Positions 45,383-55,709 of a stretch of 64,000 nt of DNA are shown here, piece by piece. The stretch spans positions 1,922,001 to 1,986,000 of the forward strand of contig OY751491.1 of assembly GCA_963565915.1 (NCBI GenBank), given 5' to 3'. The stretch comes from Entoloma clypeatum (Eukaryota; Basidiomycota; Agaricomycetes; Agaricales; Entolomataceae). Both the position numbers and the translations under genes were made by a program. Within the stretch, counting starts at the first letter, position 1, and every line of letters starts with the position of its first letter. Under the pieces are notes generated by a model. That model was not told the origin of the DNA, ran no database searches, and worked only from the letters and a program-made list of their open reading frames with translations.

Positions 45383-46007
45383 CTCATAAATTGGAAGGAG
45401 CAATTTATAAATTGATGAATGACTTCCTCAAGGCAGGCATTGAGCCACCTGATTGCATCGTCTTTTGCCTTGGCGAAAGTCTTCCTGAGAGTTTTCCTGT
45501 ACTGGTACTTTGTCCAACCCCAGTACTTAATGCAATCAGTAATATTTCGAGCTGAACATGATTGAAATGGGTCCATACCATCTCAATAGGATTGAGCTTG
45601 CAGTGGAACTTTGGAAGAAAGATACAAAGGTGACCTCTCTTCTGAATTACTGCCTCAAGTAGTGAATAACAGGGATAACCCCCGGGTAAAAATCTCATAC
45701 CCCTACTCTTACCCCCAAAAACCCTTACCCCCCATCAGGAGTAGGGGTAACCCCTCAGCAAGGATGGGGGTTTCTCACAGGTGAGGGGTCGCAGGTTCAC
45801 ATGAGGATGGTGGGGGCACCAGGCCCTTGGTACTATGTGTCTACCTGCTGTGGCAGACCTCCCTGGCCACTGCTTTTGCCTCCCGCACCATTTGGCAGAT
45901 GGGCAGGTGGCAGCAGTGGGTGGGTTTGGGGTCACAGATGTCTTGCAACATGTCCCTCTTATGACATCCCATCCCTCATATCATGCCCCATGGCGTCCCA
46001 TCTCGTC

Positions 46008-46505
46008 TAGTGTTTTGAAGTCCAGTCTCAAAGATCTAGAACTGAACCAGAACCAGACTGGTAAAGACTGGTGAAAGACTGGACTGCAGTCTCAAGTTTC
46101 AGAATTTTGAGGATTGACCAGTCTCAGGTTCTTCAAATTTTGGAAAAAAAGAAGACTGGTTTAACACCAGTCTTGATTTTAGACTCAAAAAATGTAAACT
46201 GGTCATAGGTTCACACAGGTTCTTATAGGTTCACATAGATTTGTTCATCAAAGCTTCTATAAAATGTTTTGAAATGTGTCATAAATGATATTTTGAAACA
46301 GTTTTAATGAATTGGAAGATTACCAGTTTGAACCAGTTTGAACCAGTCCTGGTTTACTTGTTTGAGAAAGGAAAGACTGGTCCACCAGTCTTTGACCAGT
46401 CCAGTCCTGGTTTCAGTTTTTTGAAGAAACCACTCAACCAGTCTTGGTTCTAGGTCCTTAATTTTTTGGGCAAAAAACCGGACTGGACTGGACTTTTGAA
46501 CACTA
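46008..46505. mobile_element. hAT-type element H5 (498 bp)
   Basis: Ends TAGTGTTTTGAAGTCC and GGACTTTTGAACACTA. The flanks ATCTCGTC / GTCTCGTT share six of eight positions. The interior is rich in ACTGGTC and CAGTCTTG motifs, as in H1-H3. Confidence 0.7.
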
Positions 46506-46539
46506 GTCTCGTTCCATCCCTCATGCCTCGTCTCACATC

Positions 46540-46740
46540 AGCAAATCCAGATGTTTGACTGTAGCAAACTGTAGTAAATACTGTGATGCTGTAGTCACAT
46601 GTAGTCACATGCAGTGCTGTAGCATCACATAGCACTGTACCTTGGTGGTGCATGACCATTGTAGTGTGCTGTAGTGTGCTGTAGTGATGTAATGTGTCAT
46701 AGCATCATAATATTGTAGCATTGTAGTATCAATAGACCTT
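46540..46740. repeat. CTACA-rich repeat, inverted copy
   Basis: TGTAGT-rich block, inverted relative to 38480-38600, including the stretch that ends at ATCAGCAAATCCAGATG. Confidence 0.6.
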
Positions 46741-46909
46741 GTAGCTGTTTTTGTTATGTGTCCTGAGAATTACAGGGAAGGACTTTATTGAGTGATCATG
46801 TTGGGATACATTTTTTTGACAATATCAACAACTTGAATGTGTGATGGTGGAATCATTAGTCAGAAAATTCTAGTACATTGTAATTCAAATAATCCAATGG
46901 TCAAACATG

Positions 46910-48010
46910 CTTCTTCTGCTGTTCTGGGGTTGCACGTCTCCTTCTCATCTCGAGTTGTGCTCATCTCCCTCCATTCTCAGGTTATCACCACTGTTCTCAC
47001 GTTGCACGTCTCCCTACATTCTCCCACCGTGCTAGGACTGTGGTCCCATGCTGTTCCTCTCTCCTCACGCTATCCCTCTCTCCTCACACTATCCCTCTCT
47101 CCTCGCGTCGTTCCTCCCACTGTTCGCACATCCCCTGTGCCATCTTTCACCATCTCCCATTGTTCTTGCAGCATGCATCTCCCGCCTCCCATCATACACA
47201 TGCCCTTCCACCTGTTGTTCTTGTGCATTTTGTGAGTGGTCAGTCTTCTTGTGATGTGAGTGGCGTGGTGCTTACATATAGCGGACGAGCGCGGCCCTCA
47301 TGTGAATGGAGGGAGGCATACAGAAAGGAGGAGGGAGAGGTGATGGGGACTTGTGTTTGTTTGACTGTCAGCTGATAATATTCAGCAGCTTCCGGATCCA
47401 GGCACCGGTCCATTGCAACTTCCTGCCAACAGCAATGGCCAAAAGTCGAACAATAAGTTGCTTATTTCATCCCCCCATCACCCATCCCTCCCTCCTCTCC
47501 CCATCACCTCTCCCTCCTCCTTCCTGTATGCCTCCCTCCATTCACATGAGGGCCGCGCTTGTCCACTATATGTAAGCACTGCGCCACTCACATCACAAGA
47601 AGACTGACCACTCACAAAACACACAAGAACAACAGGTGGGAGGGCTGCGAGAACGATGGGAGATGCACGCCGCACAGCATCCGCTATAGGTAAGCACTGC
47701 ACCACTCACATCATAAGAAGACCACTCACAAAATGCATGATAACGACAGGTGGGAGGGCATGCATATGGGCAGCACATGACATGAGAACAACAGGAGATG
47801 CACGAAAGATGGCACAGGAGACGCACAAAATTTGGGAGGAATGATATGAAAAGAGAGGGACAGCGTGAGGCGAGAGGGACAACATACAGGTGAGGGACAT
47901 GTGGAATCACAGCCCTAGCATGGAGGGAGATGGGCACTATCTGAGAATGGAGGGAGACATGCAACACGAGAATGGAAGACGACAACCCAAGAACGGAGGG
48001 AGACGAGCAC
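46910..48010. repeat. Large foldback element
   Basis: Inverted arms of roughly 450 bp flank a loop of about 150 bp (47349-47499). The innermost arms, 47232-47348 and 47500-47615, are nearly perfect (AATGGAGGGAGGCATACAG pairs with CTGTATGCCTCCCTCCATT). The right arm contains a duplicated block ACTCACATCA(C/T)AAGAAGAC. No transposase. Confidence 0.8.
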
Positions 48011-48159
48011 AAACCATGTACATACCACCTGGAGCCTGTACTTTATTTCATTTCTAATTAATTATTTGTTTTTTTGTTCCACACCAAGTCCTGTGAAATA
48101 GATACTATGATGTGGTAGGAATGAAAATTAGCAATGATATGTTCCGAATTCTAATACTA

Positions 48160-48300
48160 TATAGTGCTACAGAGTGTGTAGGTGTCACTACAGAGAGCTA
48201 CAGAATGTGGGGTGTCACTACAGAGTGCTACACATATAATATACCCTCATACACCACTACAGTCACTACAGCACTACATAGCACTACATAGCACTGTGTA
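48160..48300. repeat. CTACA-rich repeat
   Basis: GAGTGCTACA and GCACTACATA repeated in short tandem. Confidence 0.55.
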
Positions 48301-48689
48301 GCAAGGTCGCACTTTGCTGATGCATCTTGTCTCGTCCCACCAAATTCAGCTCTCCGCAGCAGTGGAACAGGGTCGCTCAATGCATAAAAGGATGAGGTTG
48401 ACTGGTGGTAGTCGACCAACAATGAAAAGATAACCTAGAGGGACGAACACCTTTACACACCCTGTGTATAGTGATGGACAAGGGTATGCAAAACCCTCAG
48501 GGTTTTGGAGAAGGGTGAGGGAGGGTAAGGGTGAGGGTCAGAATTTCTCATCCTCCAAAAACCCGTACCCTTTTGGATGGGTTTGGGGGGTCACATGATA
48601 TTTGGTTGAGCCAAACAATCAATGATCAACAAGTTGAAGTTGATATTTAAGATCAACACTTTTCTCCTCCCACCCAGACGTCCTTCCAA

Positions 48690-49527
48690 CGGTCACCTTT
48701 CATGCAAAACTGCCACCACTCGCGCCCAATGACCTCCCTTCGCACCCAACGGCCTCCCACTTGCGCCCAACGGCATCCACTCATGCCCAACAGCTCCCTC
48801 TAATGCCCAACGGCATCCACTCGTGCCCAACGACCATGACTTGTGCCCAACGGCTCCCTCTAATGCCCAACGGCCTCCCACTCATGCCCAATGGCTCCCT
48901 CTAATGCCCAACGGCGTCCACTCATGCCCAACACCCTTGAACGGCTCCAACGACATCCACTCATGTCCAACACCTTCGAACGGCTCCCTCTAGCGCCCAA
49001 CAGCCTCCCACTCACACCCAACAGTGTCCTGCCCTTACTAGTGCCCAATGGCCCTCTCTGACGCCCAACAGCGTCAAGGCGACCTCCAACTCGCGTGCAA
49101 CGCCCTCCCTTCGCATGCATCGCCCTTCCTTCCTGCCTAACTCCCCCCTTTCATGTGCAACGTGTTTCCTTCAAGCCCTATGGCCCCCTCTTGTGCCCAG
49201 CTGCCGCGACCCATGCCCAACAGCCCCCCCTTTCGTGCCTAATGCCCTCCAACTCATGTGCAACACCATTTCTTCGAGCCCAACGGCCCCTTCTCGTGCG
49301 CAACGCCCTCCCACTCATGCCCACTGACATTACATACAGCATGTATATATTTAGACACAATATATAATACAAAACTGGTTCCATCCACCCTCTGTGGGTG
49401 CCATGGACCGGTCCTGTATGGTCCGGTCCAGTTTTTTATGTTTTTGTGGTATCGAAAGACCGGTCTCAGTCTCAGTCCCTCCCTCTTGGAGGCAAAAAAC
49501 CGAACTGAACCGAACCCTCAAACACTA
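48690..49527. mobile_element. Right part of an hAT-type element (H6) with CCCAACGGC minisatellite
   Basis: The array at 48700-49325 and the right end CCCTCAAACACTA (49527) are nearly identical to H2 at 23840-24697. I could not find its left end. Confidence 0.7.
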
Positions 49528-49574
49528 GTGTTTGGTTGTCCCCAACTGTAGATGGTACGAGTCTGCCAGGAACA

Positions 49575-50412
49575 CATAACCCTTATGTCAGGACCCCCAA
49601 AAGCCCCCTGGGCCAATTGATCCCTGTCCGGATAAAAGTTGGTCAAAATCTTGAGCAATCCAACAGGTCTGTCCAGATAAGAAACATTAGATTTTGGTCA
49701 AAATTCCTGATCAGCCAGTCTGGATAAGGATCGGGGGAGCCGAAGGCTTTATTTCCCACTGGATGAAAACTTTGCCTGTGGAGGGGGTCGAACCCACACG
49801 CCGGGAGGATCATTAACAAGTGGGAGACACCATACAACCACTGAATTATTGCAATTGTTTTATCAAGAGTTGAATATCATATACATGCAGTAGATATATG
49901 CAATGAAAACAAAAACACTCTGAGTCTGGGTCAGGTTATGTATCATGTGAGTTGGTTCGACTTCATCCCTTCCACAGTGTTCCTCTGCACTCTGATCAAG
50001 GCACCTAGCTTCACCAAGAATGGCCTACATATCTTGGGAGGTGATTGGGAGGTTTTAAGGATGTTAAAGGCACATACAGCGGAGGTGATTGAAGCGGTCC
50101 AGAAAGTCAGTGTACGTGGAACAAAGGCTAAGTCGAAGTAAATTGGTCCTGTAGCCACTAGACATGTATTGTCTGGTCTAATCAATGTTTGAAATGCCTT
50201 TGGAGCATCTGAATGGCTGCCCCGCATAGCGGGAGTGAAAAAAAAAAATGGGAAAATCTCGATCCCTGATGTAGTGATCCGGATAAAAATTGACCTCCAA
50301 AATGGCTCATCCAGTCGTCCAGATAAAAACCTAGCAACAAGTGTGCAGATAAAAATCGCTGATTTTGGCGATTTTGAGATCACCCATCATAGGGGGCTTT
50401 CGGGGGTCCTCT
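49575..50412. mobile_element. Pogo-like MITE
   Basis: Left AGGACCCCCAAAAGCCCCCT and right AGGGGGCTTTCGGGGGTCCT form inverted ends next to TTATG/TAAGA (TA) sites. CCGGATAAAA and CAGATAAAA motifs repeat inside. A 67-residue ORF at 49938-50141 is unrecognised. The left half is also in H2. Confidence 0.6.
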
Positions 50413-50724
50413 TATGTCGCATTGCAGTTAGATGATTGACAGCTAAATGCGAAATGATAGGCGGTTGGAAAAAAAAACAGGACATAGGGCGAGATTGATT
50501 TTGGGACTCCGAAGGGCTACTTCCAGCTCACCATTGCTGACAGCACAATCCATCATTACCAATTTTGGGACATCGGGGACTTGAATCCCAGTCAAAATAG
50601 GATCATATTTCCAGTTGGGGAAATCAGATCAGATCCAGCTGGATCCAGCCCCTTTGGGCTTTTCCCCCAATGGATCCACGGTCAACCCACTGTTCCGAAT
50701 AAAACAGGAATCTTGCCTAATATC

Positions 50725-51611
50725 CAGGCTCCTAAAACCAGCACTCTCGTAGGGCAAGGAAGGGTTCCGTGATGCTTCAAAAAAAAAGACAAGTCATGTG
50801 CTTAATCTGAACATCAACCAAACAAATGAAACTAAGAACCCAACCTCGCCCTAGAGAGGCTGGCAAACTTTCCACCCCAGTGATGTTGGAGGACTCTTAG
50901 AGGACCCTTGTAAACCTACTTTAGGGCTTGGATACATGCTCGCTTATTTCACCATCAATATTTATTCAGATGTATTTCTTCCCTCCTTTCACACCACTTT
51001 GGGAAATCTGCCTTCCTTTCTTAGCAATGTTGCCGAAGCCGTCATCTACACAGAACATGTGGAATGCAAAAACTATTCGTAAACTTGTCCAGGAGAAGTT
51101 TGGAAAGCGCGCCTGCGGGTTTCAAATCAAAATTGCTCTGAGTCTATATGCCGGGAAGGATGTCGTTGGGTGTGCTCCCACTGGAGCTGGGAAGACTCTG
51201 TCATTCTGGATTCCATTGTTGATGGCTCTTGAGGACGGGTTAGATAAAATGACATTCGTCGTCACACCATTGAATATATTGGGGAAGCAGAACCAGCATA
51301 TGCTGGAGAAAGCAGGCCTGTGTGCTCCCTCAATTATAAATCATGGGCTAATTATGAATAAATATGTCTGAATAAATATTGATGGTGAAATAAGCAAGCA
51401 TGTATCCAAGCCCTGAAGTAGGTTTACAAGGGTCCTCTAAGGGTCCTCCGACATCACCGGGGTGGAAAGTTTGCCAGCCTCTCTAGGGCGAGGTTGGGCT
51501 CTTAGTTTTGTTTGTTTGATTGATGTTCAGATGAAGCACATGACTCGATTTTTTTTTGAAGCATCGCGGAACCCTTCCTCGCCCTACGAGAGTGCTGGTT
51601 TTAGGAGCCTG
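50725..51611. mobile_element. MULE-like element carrying a helicase fragment (Pack-MULE type, 887 bp)
   Basis: Inverted repeats of about 252 bp (50725-50977 and 51360-51611) start CAGGCTCCTAAAACC and are about 90 percent identical. The flanking duplication CCTAATATC (50716-50724, 51612-51620) is a perfect 9 bp, the size made by Mutator-like transposases. The 382-bp interior is coding-like helicase sequence and no transposase. These features fit a gene-capturing Pack-MULE. Confidence 0.85.
50928..51371 (+). pseudogene. Captured RecQ-like helicase N-terminal fragment
   Basis: A 147-codon ORF starts in the left inverted repeat. Its middle reads TIRKLVQEKFGKRACGFQIK, then GKDVVGCAPTGAGKT (Walker A, APTGAGKT), FWIPLLMALEDG, FVVTPLNILGKQN (motif Ia region) and LEKAGL, after which it runs into the right repeat. 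This is the first RecA-lobe start of a fungal RecQ/DEAD-type helicase family; motif II (DExH) and everything after it are absent, so no ATPase activity is possible. The GKT signature is intact, which may mean a recent capture. Confidence 0.8.
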
Positions 51612-52131
51612 CCTAATATCTGTAAATATGTGGGGAGACGTCTGTTAAATTTTTTTTTTTTGCTTGGTTTCGCGGTGTAATCCAGGTGACCCTCAGATGG
51701 TTTAGCCTGCACCCACGGAATCCTGCCCTGACCCAGTTGTCCCCAATCAGACCCTACTTTCTCGCCACAGCCCAGGTCCCTACTAGGGCCGATTTTGACT
51801 GGGCTTGAATTCTAGCCCCGCCCAAGATATTGTTTTGTTTTCAACCGCCTATAATTTCGCATTTAGCTGGAATACTTTGCGGTGTTTGGACCACTTGACA
51901 TTGCACTTTCCGAACCGCCGCGCCGTGTTCGGAATCAAACTCAGAATCGTAATTATCCTTATCGACCTTGGCATCAGCTGCTGTTTCTCTTCATCAAGCG
52001 ACCATGTGCTCGCAGAAAGAAAAAAACAAGAAAAAAAAACAGAATTGAGTGCGACTAATGTTCAGACCTTCAGAACTTCAGAACCCATGGTTGATCGCGT
52101 GGGCATGGACATAAACCAAAGCGACGGAATT
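51612..52131. other. Intergenic region
   Basis: No gene or repeat recognised between the MULE-like element and the EF-hand-like gene. A 12-nt T-run lies at about 51650. Confidence 0.5.
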
Positions 52132-53086
52132 TCAAGCCAACTGAGCAGCGACCATAATACGCCCAAAGTCCGCGAATCCGATAGACTTGTCTGGCGTGCT
52201 TGAGAACGAATCGAGCATTTCGACCATCTAATTGGGCGTGATTAGAAAAGATTTCAATTCGATGATGATCTTTCAAGGTCATGCGAACCTCGTCTGCTTT
52301 GATCTTCTCCCCCAGTAATTTGGCCACTCGCTGGATATCCTTGAGCATGATCTTTTGATGCCCAACTTCAGACGCTGGGACGAAAGGGAAGAATAAGGCG
52401 AAAGCTTGGAGCGCCGCTTGCTGTTGGCGTTTTGTTAGCTTGTGATCTTCCTGAGATGGCAGTGGATCAGTGGAATGAGGAGAAGACGTTGATTTGGCTG
52501 GAGGACCGCGAGTTCGGCGACGGGAGCTCAGCGAGCCTGTATCTTCGACATAATCTTCATCCGAATCGTCGTTGGAAGCTTCGGATGCCTGATCTCGATC
52601 ACGAATTGCGATATCCTCGTCGCTTTCTGGCGAAAACTCCCGTCCACTGTCATCTTCGCCATCTTCCTGGTGATTTTCGAAAAGGACAGCACAGACAGAG
52701 CGCCAATCATCTCGACTGACCATCCCTCCGCCTGTGTCTTGATCGCCAATACTGTCCGAGGTCGAAGCAGTCCAGCCGAATGCAGCGTTGCGGAAGACAG
52801 CCAAGACTTGTTCATCGTCGGGAGGCAGGTCGAGATGTTGCAGTGCTTCGGGAATGGAAGACATGAGAATTTCTGTCCGTTGGTCATGATTGGATGCGGT
52901 GTCGGCGTCTTCTACGAGAAAGCCACCCCCTAAAGTGTCCTCTATGAGACCGCCCGTGTCCAACTTCGAACTGGCGTCACGACGCCTGGACCTATCAATG
53001 GTCTGAGCATCGAATGCGTGGTCTATTCTGCGTTGCAAATAGCGTGGTAGGGTGCTGAACAACGCGTCAGTCGATGAAGACGCCAT
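52132..53086 (-). CDS. EF-hand-like acidic protein
   Basis: Exons 53086-52289 and 52227-52132, with a 61-nt GTTCGC...ATTAG intron in phase 0, encode 297 residues. An in-frame Met 24 codons upstream is less likely the start. Residues 1-215 are Ser/Asp/Glu-rich, with an acidic stretch (SDEDYVEDTGSLSSRRRTRG). From about 220 come paired helices: LTKRQQQAALQAFALFFP, KIMLKDIQRVAKLLGEKI, then, after the intron, VEMLDSFSSTPDKSIGFADF. This is an EF-hand-like fold without good calcium ligands, as in centrin- or Rad33-like fungal proteins. Without splicing the second half is nonsense, which supports the intron. A role in DNA repair or the nucleus is only suggested by that resemblance. Confidence 0.75.
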
Positions 53087-53586
53087 GATGTCACAGTCGT
53101 CACGGTCGAAATCAGTGCGTGTAAGTGCGCGAGAGATGAAACACAATGATATCACCAATTTTACACCTGATGTGCCCCTGCTTCAACCCTCCCACCATGT
53201 CAGACAAGGACCACCTCCATCATCACCTAATACTCCCAACTACCTGCCATGTCACCTCTCTAGGCCCCTCGTCACCACTATCCTTTGATGCAGCACTACA
53301 TCCCAATTACCACCAATCAGCATCTGCCCCCTGCATTGTTCCACGTACATCACCAGTGTCACCCTCGACAACATGGTGACCCAACAAAAAGTTGGATTTG
53401 GCAACACTCATGGTGATTTTGAATTTTGGAGGTCGCTCATCTGAGGTTGTCTGGGATCACCAGCTGATGTACAATATGGTATGAATTCGCAGTGTCATAT
53501 CAATATGTAAACGAATTCCGTTCATCATAATCGCTTGCCAGATCCTCCCGAATTTAGTGATGGACCCCCAGCCCACAACTACGCAC
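53087..53586. other. Intergenic region
   Basis: No gene recognised. The region lies between the 5' end of the EF-hand-like gene and the 3' end of SHMT, and holds the EF-hand gene promoter and the SHMT terminator. Confidence 0.5.
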
Positions 53587-55545
53587 CTAATCGTTATGAA
53601 CGCCCGCTGGCTTCTTCAACGTCGCAATATCCGCACCCGGCAACGGCCACTTCGTCGCGAAACCACACACGTCCTGCCTCAGCTGCCTTACCAAACCATA
53701 CCCGACCTTGCCCTCCTCCTGTGTCGTCGCCACACGCACAAAGTCTTTCAGCATCTTCGTGCCTGCTTCCTTCTGGAGCACGAGCGAGAGCTGGACGGCG
53801 CGGTGTAAGAAGTCAGCGACGACCTTGATGTCCGATTCGACCATGTTACGCGAGGTAAGGGCGGCGGTGCCGATCCGGATGCCACCTGGGACTTGGGCAG
53901 AGGCGTCGCCCGAAACGGCGTTCTCTGCAAGATATGGACGATGTGAGTTTGAGAGAGTGGGGATAGGGGATGAGGGATAATACGCACTGTTGATGGTGAT
54001 ACCCATCAGATCGCAGACCTTCTCGACTTTGCTGCCTGTGAGGCCGAGAGGGCGGAGGTCCCATAAAATGAGGTGGTTATCTGTGCCACCGGTCTGGAGT
54101 TTGTAGCCATGCTCACTCAAGGTAGAAGCGAGGGCACGGGCGTTGGCAATAACCTGCTTGGCGTAAGCTTTCCAGGTAGGCTGGGCAACCTGGAGGAGGG
54201 CGGTTGCGATACCGGCGATGGTCTGCGGAATGTTGTTAAATCGAAAAGATGTTGAAGGCGGAAAAGACGAACATTGTTATGCGGACCGCCTTGGCACGCG
54301 GGGAAGACAGCCTCGTTGACACGCTTCTCAAGGTCGGGTGTGCTCTGGAGGTCCTTTCTGAAGAAGATGAGACCGGCGCGGGGCCCGCGAAGGGTTTTGT
54401 GGCTTTTTGAAAGGCATGTCAGAGACCGATTGAGAGAGGTATGTTCGACACTCACGTAGTGGTGGTGACAACATCGCAGTACTCAAAGGGGCTGTTGAGC
54501 TCCCCTGCAGCGATAAGGCCGCTGGTGTGTGCGATGTCGGCCATGAGGTATGCACCTTCCTTCTCACATGTCTGCTTCAGTCTGGCATAGTCCCAGTCGC
54601 GCGGGTATGCAGAAGCGCCGCAGATAACGAGACGGGGCTTGAAAATCTTAGCTTGCGACGCGAGGGCATCGTAGTCAATGAGGTGGGTCTGGGAGTGGAT
54701 AGCGTAGGGGAAGGATTGGAAGTAGATCGAAGACGCGGTCATCTTCTTCTTGGCAGTCTATTTCACAAGATGAAGCAGGCAGGATGAAATAGATTTGGAA
54801 GAGGGAAGACGCACGTAGTATCCATGAGTGAGATGGCCACCGTCTGGGAGACCAAGACCCATGATCCGGTCTTGGGGTTGGATGAGCGCGGTCAGGGCTG
54901 CGAAGCTAGCGCAAAAATTATTATTATTATCATTGTTATCAAGCTCCATCCCGGAGACAGACATAAACCAACTTTGCAGTCTATTGTGCATGATCAGTAC
55001 AAAGGAGAGTTAGACGTCGACTGGTACTTACGCTGCCAGAGTAGGGTTGTACATTTACACCCCATTTCGCGGGGTCGAGTTGGAATGCCTCTAGGGCCCG
55101 CTTGCGGCAAAGGATTTCAAGCTCGTCGATGTATTCGTTACCACCATAGTACCGGGCATTGGGAAGACCTTCCGAATACTTGTTGGTAAGGATCGAACCG
55201 TTTGCCTCCATTGTTGCGCGACTGGTCAAGTTCTAGCTTGTGGTTCAAAGTCGCATCGTTCAGTAACAGGATAAAAGGCTACCTCTGAAGCAATAAGCTC
55301 GAGACCGGTGAACTGGCGCCATGTCTCCTTGTCGACAATACTTTGCACCTCAGGATCGATCTCAGCTAACGGCGCATATAGCGTCTTGTTCTGGACATAG
55401 TCATGTCAGATTTGGGAGGATAAACATCTGGCATGAAACATACAAAGTCTGGGGTGTTGGCTGTTGCCATTGTCCGTATCGAAGTGGGCAAGAATTGGGA
55501 GGTGATGGGGGAACGAAGAAGAGGTCTGGTCAGGAGTCGCAACAT
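53587..55545 (-). CDS. SHM: Serine hydroxymethyltransferase, mitochondrial and/or cytosolic
   Basis: A PLP enzyme converting serine and tetrahydrofolate to glycine and 5,10-methylene-THF. Nine exons: 55545-55444, 55390-55283, 55232-55032, 54980-54973 (8 nt), 54905-54815, 54757-54456, 54402-54273, 54222-53988, 53924-53587. From Met 55470 (MATANTPDF) the protein has 479 residues, normal for cytosolic enzymes. An in-frame Met at 55545 adds 25 residues rich in L, R, S and T and free of acidic residues ([18 protein letters not shown]), a mitochondrial presequence. Both forms could arise from alternative starts. Landmarks: [56 protein letters not shown], the PLP lysine in [27 protein letters not shown]. 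The microexon encodes the T-A-N of the STANF motif. Divergent from CBP3. Confidence 0.95.
54973..54980 (-). other. SHM: 8-nt microexon of SHMT
   Basis: ACTGCAAA lies between introns 54981-55031 (GTAAGT...AATAG) and 54906-54972 (GTTGGT...GCTAG). It supplies Thr, Ala and two bases of Asn in the conserved S-T-A-N-F motif. Without it the motif is missing and the exons do not join in frame. Confidence 0.85.
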
Positions 55546-55709
55546 CGGATCGGAAGTGACGGGGTAGAAAAAAGAACAAAACCGGATGATCATGCGACCA
55601 TCCATCGGCCGAAGCGAATGTCGGAGAATCCCGACACCGACGCGACAAAACACGTGATCTCCTCCCAAATTTCACTCAGGCTATAAGTACTAAGTCCTTA
55701 CGCTTGCAA
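55546..55709. promoter_or_regulatory. Divergent SHMT/CBP3 upstream region
   Basis: 164 bp between start codons. It contains CACGTG at 55651-55656. Two mitochondria-linked genes share the region. The binding protein is not known; Cbf1/USF-type bHLH factors recognise CACGTG. Confidence 0.5.

Larger units (their letters stand above)
43944..45698 (-). pseudogene. DDE transposase C-terminal part, interrupted by hAT-like elements
   Basis: Reading leftward from 45698: LLEAVIQKRGHLCIFLPKFH, then LNPIEM, a 53-nt intron (45526-45578, GTATGG...TTAAG), YWGWTKYQYRKTLRKTFAKA, LNACLEEVIHQFINCSFQFM, the insertion 44019-45382, and SAYHWGLTGKAALWAIRKQK ending at the stop 43944-43946. LPKFHxELNPIEMYWG with a terminal helical domain is a transposase family common in mushroom genomes; the glutamate of the DDE triad is in NPIEM. 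The N-terminal half is missing. Confidence 0.75.

Noticed and set aside
55366..55668. Longer SHMT N-terminus starting at 55668
   Set aside because: The added part contains acidic and Phe/Cys-rich sequence unlike a presequence and reaches into the CBP3 promoter; Met 55545 fits better.
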